Positions 6,398-11,125 of a stretch of DNA of 11,125 nucleotides are shown here, one piece after another (position 1 is the stretch's first letter; every line of letters starts with the position of its first letter). The notes under the pieces were generated by a model. That model was not told the origin of the DNA. It was given only the letters and a program-made list of their open reading frames with translations, and searched no databases. Source of the DNA: Pseudomonadota bacterium (GTDB lineage Bacteria > Pseudomonadota > Alphaproteobacteria > Rhizobiales > Hyphomicrobiaceae). Location of the stretch: NCBI GenBank assembly GCA_021813195.1, contig JAKALI010000075.1:1-11125 (forward strand). Reading direction: 5' to 3'. A program made the position numbers and the translations under genes.

Positions 6398-6404
6398 AGG
6401 TGGG
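6397..6404 (+). promoter_or_regulatory. Ribosome binding site of the TpsB gene
   Basis: AAGGTGGG with the following G, starting on the last base of the tpsA stop codon, lies 3 to 7 nt before a GTG at 6408. It favours GTG 6408 as the start over the in-frame ATG at 6384, which has no purine-rich sequence upstream. ATG 6420 is a weaker third option. Confidence 0.5.
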
Positions 6405-6407
6405 GCG

Positions 6408-8306
6408 GTGAACAAGGCAATGCGGCGAGGGCAGGCAGAGTGGTGGTTCGGCGGGGGTAACCTGTTGGCCGTCGCGCTATGGCTGGCACTGCCGGCGGAC
6501 GCCGCCGACACCACAGCCGCGGACCGTGCTGCCGCCCGTGGTCCATTCGAGCCGTTGCCGCGAGCGAGCGTCGACCGGATGCTCGCCGATCCGGGTCTGC
6601 TGATCGTCGCCACCGATCCGCGGCTGCCGCCGCCCGCAGCGCCACCCTCGGACAAGGGAGCAAAGGCGTCGGCCGGCCCCGAGCCGTGCTTCCGCGTCGC
6701 GACGATCGAGACCTCGGGCATCATTCTCGTCGATCGAGAGTCTGTGCGCACAGCGATCGCACCCTTCCTCCAGTCCTGCCAGGGTGACACCTCCGTCAGG
6801 GGCCTGCTCCTGTCGATCAATGCGCTCTATGCAAGCCATGGATACATCACGACTCAGGCCTATCTGCCGAAGCAGGCCATCAAGGCGTCGGCCAAGGTGG
6901 TGATTGAGATCAAGGCCGGCCGCATCGCCGAGGTCACCTACCGGGAAGCGCCGGCGTGGGACCAAGGCACGTATTGGGAGCGGCTGGGCGGCAATGGTCG
7001 CGCCCTCTTTTCGGCCGCAACGGTCGATCATGTGCTCTCGGCGCTCGAAACGCTCGCCGAGACGATCGACGATCCGCTGGAGCGGCCACTGTTGCCGTGG
7101 CCGGAAGCGCGCACGGCCGGGACCGTCGTCGCGGTCCCGGGCGAGGTGCTGAACATCGAGCGGATCCAGCAGGGGCTCGATCAGATCAACCGGGCGCCGT
7201 CCTCGAAGGCCAAGTCGAAGCTCGATCCGGGCACGGAGCCCGCGACGTCGAAGGTCACGATCGTCAACCCGCAGGACGATGCGTTCAGGGTGACGGCGGG
7301 TATAGATACCTACGGGTCGGTCTCGACGGGTATCGTTCGCTATCGCTCGGAGCTGGCGCGAGACAATCTGATCGGCGTCAACGACACATGGCGGGCGTCG
7401 CTCACCTCGTCGCGACTGACCAACGAGGCCACCGCGACGTTCGCCGTTCCCTACCTATGGGGCTCGTGGTCGCTTGATACGAAGTACTCGGAAGCCCTGG
7501 TACCGCTGGGCAGCGTCGCCGAGCTCTTTACCCAGACCACGACCATCGGCTCGACCATCGGCACCACCGTGCAGCGCACACCGTCGGGCAGGCTCGACGT
7601 GTCGGCGGGTCTCCGCACCTATCACAACACGCGCTACATCAACGACGTGCAACTGACCCCCCAGGTGCTGACGGCGGCGGAGCTCGGGTTCAGCCGGAGC
7701 TTCATTCTGGGCAGCAACGGAATGTTCTCGCTCGGGGCCAGGGCGGGTCTGGGCACGCGCTGGTTCGGAGCCTCCGACGATGGTCCCGACCCTTTTCCGA
7801 CCCAGCCGCGCGCGCAATTCGCCAAGATAGACGGGACCGCGTCTCTGCAATACGGCGTTGTCGATGGTGTGACGCTCACGTCGGCACTGACGTGGCAATA
7901 CGCCAACGTGCCGCTCTACAGCCCCGATCAGTTCACGGTTGGCGGCCTGACCAGCGTGCGCGGGTTCAATGCGAGCCCGGTGCTCGGTGATCGCGGCGCG
8001 CATCTGCGGACCGAGATCGGCCTGCGCCCGCCGGTCGAAACACTGTTCAGCAGCCTGGGCTGGACGTCGAATTGGCTGGCAAGTCGCGCCAAGGCGATCG
8101 AGGGCTATGCGTTCGCCGACGGCGGCTACGTCTACGACGTGGCCAATGCACGGGAGACGATGCTGGCCGGCGCCGGCGTGGGGGTCCGCATCAGGGATCA
8201 TCGGCTCACGTTGGACGTGAGCGTGGCGCGCGGCCTCTTCAAGGACGATCCGAGCGGCGAGTTGGCGACCGAGGTCTACCTGACGGCGGGATGGAAGGTT
8301 TTTTGA
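6408..8306 (+). CDS. TpsB outer-membrane transporter (ShlB/FhaC/HecB type)
   Basis: This 632-aa protein (GTG start; 640 aa from ATG 6384) is the Omp85-superfamily pore that exports TpsA substrates across the outer membrane. A signal peptide (LLAVALWLALPADA) comes first, then a Pro/Ala-rich linker. POTRA-type domains follow: the first runs from PCFRV (C94, pairing with C124 in QSCQGD) through GYITTQAYLPKQ to GRIAEV near 172; the second includes LNIERIQQGLDQINR (248-262). The barrel starts near FRVTAGIDTYG. VRGF at 517-520 is the conserved tip motif of the L6 loop, FADGG begins at 569, and the last residue is Phe in GWKVF, the usual signal for BAM-mediated insertion. A segment of about 60 residues separates the two POTRA regions. 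Its gene sits directly between two tpsA-like genes and ends in a TGATG overlap. Confidence 0.93.
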   Translation: MNKAMRRGQAEWWFGGGNLLAVALWLALPADAADTTAADRAAARGPFEPLPRASVDRMLADPGLLIVATDPRLPPPAAPPSDKGAKASAGPEPCFRVATIETSGIILVDRESVRTAIAPFLQSCQGDTSVRGLLLSINALYASHGYITTQAYLPKQAIKASAKVVIEIKAGRIAEVTYREAPAWDQGTYWERLGGNGRALFSAATVDHVLSALETLAETIDDPLERPLLPWPEARTAGTVVAVPGEVLNIERIQQGLDQINRAPSSKAKSKLDPGTEPATSKVTIVNPQDDAFRVTAGIDTYGSVSTGIVRYRSELARDNLIGVNDTWRASLTSSRLTNEATATFAVPYLWGSWSLDTKYSEALVPLGSVAELFTQTTTIGSTIGTTVQRTPSGRLDVSAGLRTYHNTRYINDVQLTPQVLTAAELGFSRSFILGSNGMFSLGARAGLGTRWFGASDDGPDPFPTQPRAQFAKIDGTASLQYGVVDGVTLTSALTWQYANVPLYSPDQFTVGGLTSVRGFNASPVLGDRGAHLRTEIGLRPPVETLFSSLGWTSNWLASRAKAIEGYAFADGGYVYDVANARETMLAGAGVGVRIRDHRLTLDVSVARGLFKDDPSGELATEVYLTAGWKVF

Positions 8307-9145
8307 TGCGATACGATCCTGCCGTGCTCACCCGACTGATCGTGCTGGCCACGGGAATGGCCCTCGCGGTCGTGCCCGCCGGTGCTAGCCGGGACAAACT
8401 CGCCGCCGGCCTTGCCGCTGTGGACGTCGGCCGCACGGAGGAGGCGCTCAAGTCGCTCGACGGAGCCTTGAAGGAGGGAACACCCGACGCGGGGTACTAC
8501 CTCGGCCGTATGGTCGAGACCGGCATGGGACTGGCACAGGATGCGCCCAAGGCGGTCGAACTCTACAAGCATGCGGCGCGGCTTGGCAGCGCCAAGGCCC
8601 TTCACCGGCTTGGCGTGCTCGCTCTTGAAGGGCGATACGTGACCCAGGATCTGCCGCGCGGGCGCCAACTCGTCTGCGAGGCGGCGAGATACGACGACGT
8701 GGATGCCGCGGTCAGTTGCGCGACCTTGCTGATGGATGGTCGGGGTGGTGACAAGGACATGCCGCGAGCGATCGAGCTTTATCGGCAAGCGGCGGGCCGC
8801 GGCGCGATCCCGGCCGTCCTCGCTCTCGGCTATGCCCATCTGCGCGGCCTTGGTGTCGACAAAGACCTGGACCTGGCACGCAGCCATTTCGAGCAGGCGG
8901 CGGCGCGCGGGAATCCGATCGCGCTCCATGAAATCGCGCAGATGCTCGAGGCTGGACGTCCGGTGGCGCGCGATCTGGTCAAGGCGCACGCCTACTTCAA
9001 GCTCGCGGCCGCACGGGGACATCAGGACGCGGCCTTGCACGTGGCGCGGATCGCGGCGCGACTCACGGCGGCCGAGCGGGAGGCGTCCCGCGACTTGGCG
9101 AGCTATTGGCGCCCGGCCACACCGCCCGAGCGGACGGACAGGTGA
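8306..9145 (+). CDS. Sel1-repeat (TPR-like) secreted protein
   Basis: This 279-aa protein starts at ATG 8306, which overlaps the tpsB stop as TGATG and has GGAAGG (8293-8298) 7 nt upstream. The frame is open further upstream, but that would lie inside tpsB. An N-terminal signal peptide (LIVLATGMALAVVPAGA) suggests periplasmic localisation. Residues from about 55 to 245 hold five to six Sel1-type repeats of roughly 36 residues, with signature phrases YYLGRMVETGMG, AVELYKHAARLGSAKALHRLG, AIELYRQAAGRGAIPAVLALG and AHAYFKLAAARGHQDA. Sel1 arrays are alpha-helical scaffolds for protein-protein contacts. Its place between tpsB and the second tpsA suggests it serves as a periplasmic helper for exoprotein delivery or envelope assembly, which is inference. 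Confidence 0.88.
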   Translation: MRYDPAVLTRLIVLATGMALAVVPAGASRDKLAAGLAAVDVGRTEEALKSLDGALKEGTPDAGYYLGRMVETGMGLAQDAPKAVELYKHAARLGSAKALHRLGVLALEGRYVTQDLPRGRQLVCEAARYDDVDAAVSCATLLMDGRGGDKDMPRAIELYRQAAGRGAIPAVLALGYAHLRGLGVDKDLDLARSHFEQAAARGNPIALHEIAQMLEAGRPVARDLVKAHAYFKLAAARGHQDAALHVARIAARLTAAEREASRDLASYWRPATPPERTDR

Positions 9146-9148
9146 GGT
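9144..9148 (+). promoter_or_regulatory. Ribosome binding site of the second TpsA gene
   Basis: GAGGT overlaps the stop codon of the Sel1 gene and lies 5 nt before ATG 9154. It decides for that start over the in-frame ATG at 9175, which has only a weak purine run upstream. Confidence 0.55.
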
Positions 9149-9153
9149 GCAGG

Positions 9154-11125
9154 ATGAGGAAAGCGGGAACAAGCATGTCGAATTCTGGCACATCGGAACG
9201 CACCGACACGCGCGATGAGCGCCGTCACGCGCCCTGGCGGAGACCAGTGACAGCGGTGTCGATCATCGCGCTGTTGACGGGCCAGCTCGCGGCGCCACTG
9301 GCGCAGGCGCAGCAGGCTTCGCCGCGGGTCATCACCGACCCGAATGCCCCGATCCAATTTCGTCCCAACGTCGGCAGCTCGGCGAATGGCACGCCGCAGA
9401 TCGACATCACCGCACCGTCGAGCGGCGGCATCAGCCACAACCGTTTCCGCCAATACGACGTCGACACCCGGGGTGTCATCCTCAACAACGCGACGAGCGG
9501 CGGAACATCGGTCATCGGCGGCACGGTCAACGCCAATCCGAACCTGATCGGCTCGGGCCCAGCGGCGATCATTCTCAACGAGGTGACAGGATCGACGGCC
9601 TCGTCGCTCGCAGGCCCCACGGAAGTCTTCGGACGGCGTGCCAACGTCATCATCGCCAATCCCAACGGGGTCGGTTGCGCCGGCTGCACGTTCATCAACA
9701 CCGGCACGGTGACCCTGTCGGCGGCAGTACCGCTGCCGAACTATGCGACTGGCGCCGTCAGCTACGATCTGAGCCGCGGTGGTCAGGTTTCGATAACGGG
9801 TACTGGTTTGGCGCCAGCTCAGGGGCAAACCCTTGGCGGCGTGGATCTCGTCGGCCGGCAACTCGTGCTCGAAGGTCCAGTGGCGGGCGATGGTGCAGCG
9901 CGGCTCGTTGCCGGAAGCGGTGTGTTCAACTCCGCCACAGGCGAATACTCGCTTGCGGGAGTAGCGGTCACCGGGCTTTCCGGTCCTGCAATTCGGTCGA
10001 CAACGGCAGGCACTCTTCGTGCCGGCACTGTAACGGCGCTGTCGCATGATCTCGACCTCGGCGTCGAGATGCTGGGCAGCATCACCGCATTGTCCGGTCA
10101 GGCGACCATCCGCTCCGCAGGCGCGCTGATGGTCGGCGCCATCGAGGGCTACCAGGACGTCGCGCTGAAGGCATCCGGCTCGGTCGAGGTGCGGGGCAAC
10201 CAGCAAACCTTCGGCAGCTATTCGATACAGGGCCTCGACGTGCGGCTCGTACCCGATATCGCGGTGATGGCGGCCGCCGGGATCGCCATCGATGCGAGCG
10301 GACGGATCGAGTCCGGCGCACTGTTCAATACGTCGGGCGCGATCCGCATCGTCTCGTCGGGCGACATCCTGTTGCGCGATTCGGCTTTGCTTTCACCCAA
10401 CGCCGTGAAGGTACAGGCTGGCGGCAATCTGATCACCTCGAATCTCGGCATCTACGGAGCCAGCATCGACGCCTCGGCCGGAGGCCTCCTGCAGCTCGAC
10501 CGCACGCTGCTCGAGAGCCGCAGCACATTGGCGATCGTCGGTCGCGACGTGACGCTTGGCACCGACACCGCGTGGCGGGCACCTGGTGCGATCGCGATCA
10601 CCGCGTCGAACACCTTCACCAACGCAACTTTCCTCGATCTCGCATCTCCGACCAACCTGACCGTTGCGTTCGGCGCCTCGCTGGTCAACGCGACGACCGG
10701 CACGATTCTCGATGGCCGTTTCGATCGCACCTTCGCAGGCGATCTGATCAATTCGGGCGTGCTCTATGCAACGGAGAGCCTGAATGCGACGGCGAACGTA
10801 TTCGAGAACACTCAAACAGGTGTCATCTATTCACCGTCGATCACCCTGGCGATTGCAACGACCGGCACGAATGCCGGTGATATCCTGGCCGACGCAGCCT
10901 TCGCGGTCGGCGCGCGGACCTTCACCAACAGCGGCCGGCTTGCCAGCAACAACACGCTCGATCTCTCGATCATCGACCGGCTCGAGAATGCCGGTCGCGT
11001 CGAGAGCGCTTACCAGATAACCGCTACGGCCGCATCCATCGTCAATACCGCGGCCGGTATACTCACTGCGCCCGGCGTCGCGCTGCGCGGCGGCGCGCTT
11101 TCCAACACCGGAGCGATCGGACCCT
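9154..11125 (+). CDS. TpsA filamentous haemagglutinin-type exoprotein, 3' end outside window
   Basis: The frame is open from ATG 9154 to the right edge (657 codons, no stop), so the gene is partial. The N-terminus is long and polar (about 30 residues with many Arg, Asp and Ser) before the hydrophobic core VTAVSIIALLTGQLAA, with cleavage likely near AQA (residue 52). Such long n-regions are common in large exoproteins. The TPS domain is canonical: ISHNRFRQYDVDTRGVILNN, NPNL at 128-131, AAIILNEVTG, VIIANPNG at 165-172 and a CxxC (C175, C178) followed by TFINTGTV. Beyond about residue 220 come Gly/Ala/Thr-rich beta-helix repeats (FTNSGRLASNNTLDL, LENAGRVESAY), typical of the adhesin shaft. It follows the Sel1 gene by 8 nt and is the natural main cargo of the TpsB upstream. 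Size and C-terminal function cannot be judged here. Confidence 0.92.
   Translation, partial: MRKAGTSMSNSGTSERTDTRDERRHAPWRRPVTAVSIIALLTGQLAAPLAQAQQASPRVITDPNAPIQFRPNVGSSANGTPQIDITAPSSGGISHNRFRQYDVDTRGVILNNATSGGTSVIGGTVNANPNLIGSGPAAIILNEVTGSTASSLAGPTEVFGRRANVIIANPNGVGCAGCTFINTGTVTLSAAVPLPNYATGAVSYDLSRGGQVSITGTGLAPAQGQTLGGVDLVGRQLVLEGPVAGDGAARLVAGSGVFNSATGEYSLAGVAVTGLSGPAIRSTTAGTLRAGTVTALSHDLDLGVEMLGSITALSGQATIRSAGALMVGAIEGYQDVALKASGSVEVRGNQQTFGSYSIQGLDVRLVPDIAVMAAAGIAIDASGRIESGALFNTSGAIRIVSSGDILLRDSALLSPNAVKVQAGGNLITSNLGIYGASIDASAGGLLQLDRTLLESRSTLAIVGRDVTLGTDTAWRAPGAIAITASNTFTNATFLDLASPTNLTVAFGASLVNATTGTILDGRFDRTFAGDLINSGVLYATESLNATANVFENTQTGVIYSPSITLAIATTGTNAGDILADAAFAVGARTFTNSGRLASNNTLDLSIIDRLENAGRVESAYQITATAASIVNTAAGILTAPGVALRGGALSNTGAIGP

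Noticed and set aside
7455..8201. 248-aa minus-strand open frame
   Set aside because: It is antisense to the conserved TpsB barrel, is His/Arg/Gln-rich and has no recognisable fold.
9103..10206. 367-aa minus-strand open frame
   Set aside because: It is antisense to the canonical TPS domain of the second TpsA; its Arg/Asp-rich composition is typical of a shadow frame.
1..11125. CRISPR arrays, tRNA or rRNA genes
   Set aside because: No regularly spaced direct repeats of CRISPR type and no tRNA cloverleaf or rRNA core sequence were seen on either strand.

Overview
The window looks like chromosomal DNA from an alphaproteobacterium, most likely of the Rhizobiales/Hyphomicrobiales. It is GC-rich, codon third positions are mostly G or C, and it carries two IalB-family genes, a family found largely in Alphaproteobacteria. 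I cannot name a genus from the sequence alone.

The first 2 kb is sparse. It holds an unrecognised minus-strand frame (41-304), an unannotatable stretch, a plausible 87-residue minus-strand gene of unknown function (651-914), a long imperfect hairpin just upstream of that gene (940-1000), three tandem 11-bp repeats (1180-1212), a decayed IS66-type TnpA fragment (1363-1533) and another unrecognised open fragment (1545-1712). It reads like a mutated, insertion-scarred flank. From about 1850 to 2048 there is a cluster of short inverted and direct repeats in front of the first intact plus-strand gene.

From 2085 to the right edge, seven plus-strand genes are packed like one operon. In order they are two IalB-type periplasmic proteins, a ChaN-like haem-binding-fold protein, a short TpsA exoprotein (666 aa), a TpsB outer-membrane transporter, a Sel1-repeat protein, and a second TpsA exoprotein that runs off the window. 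Three junctions overlap as ATGA or TGATG, and the other gaps are 8 to 28 nt. Nearly every product starts with a signal peptide, so the whole set is an envelope and secretion module.

The core is a two-partner secretion system: TpsB has POTRA-type and 16-strand barrel signatures, and it probably exports one or both TpsA proteins. The two TpsA proteins have clearly different TPS domains. The second has NPNL, NPNG and a CxxC; the first keeps only NPNG. Whether a single TpsB serves both, and why IalB, ChaN-like and Sel1 proteins are co-transcribed with it, is the main open question. A role in host contact or haem/iron handling is a reasonable but unproven inference.
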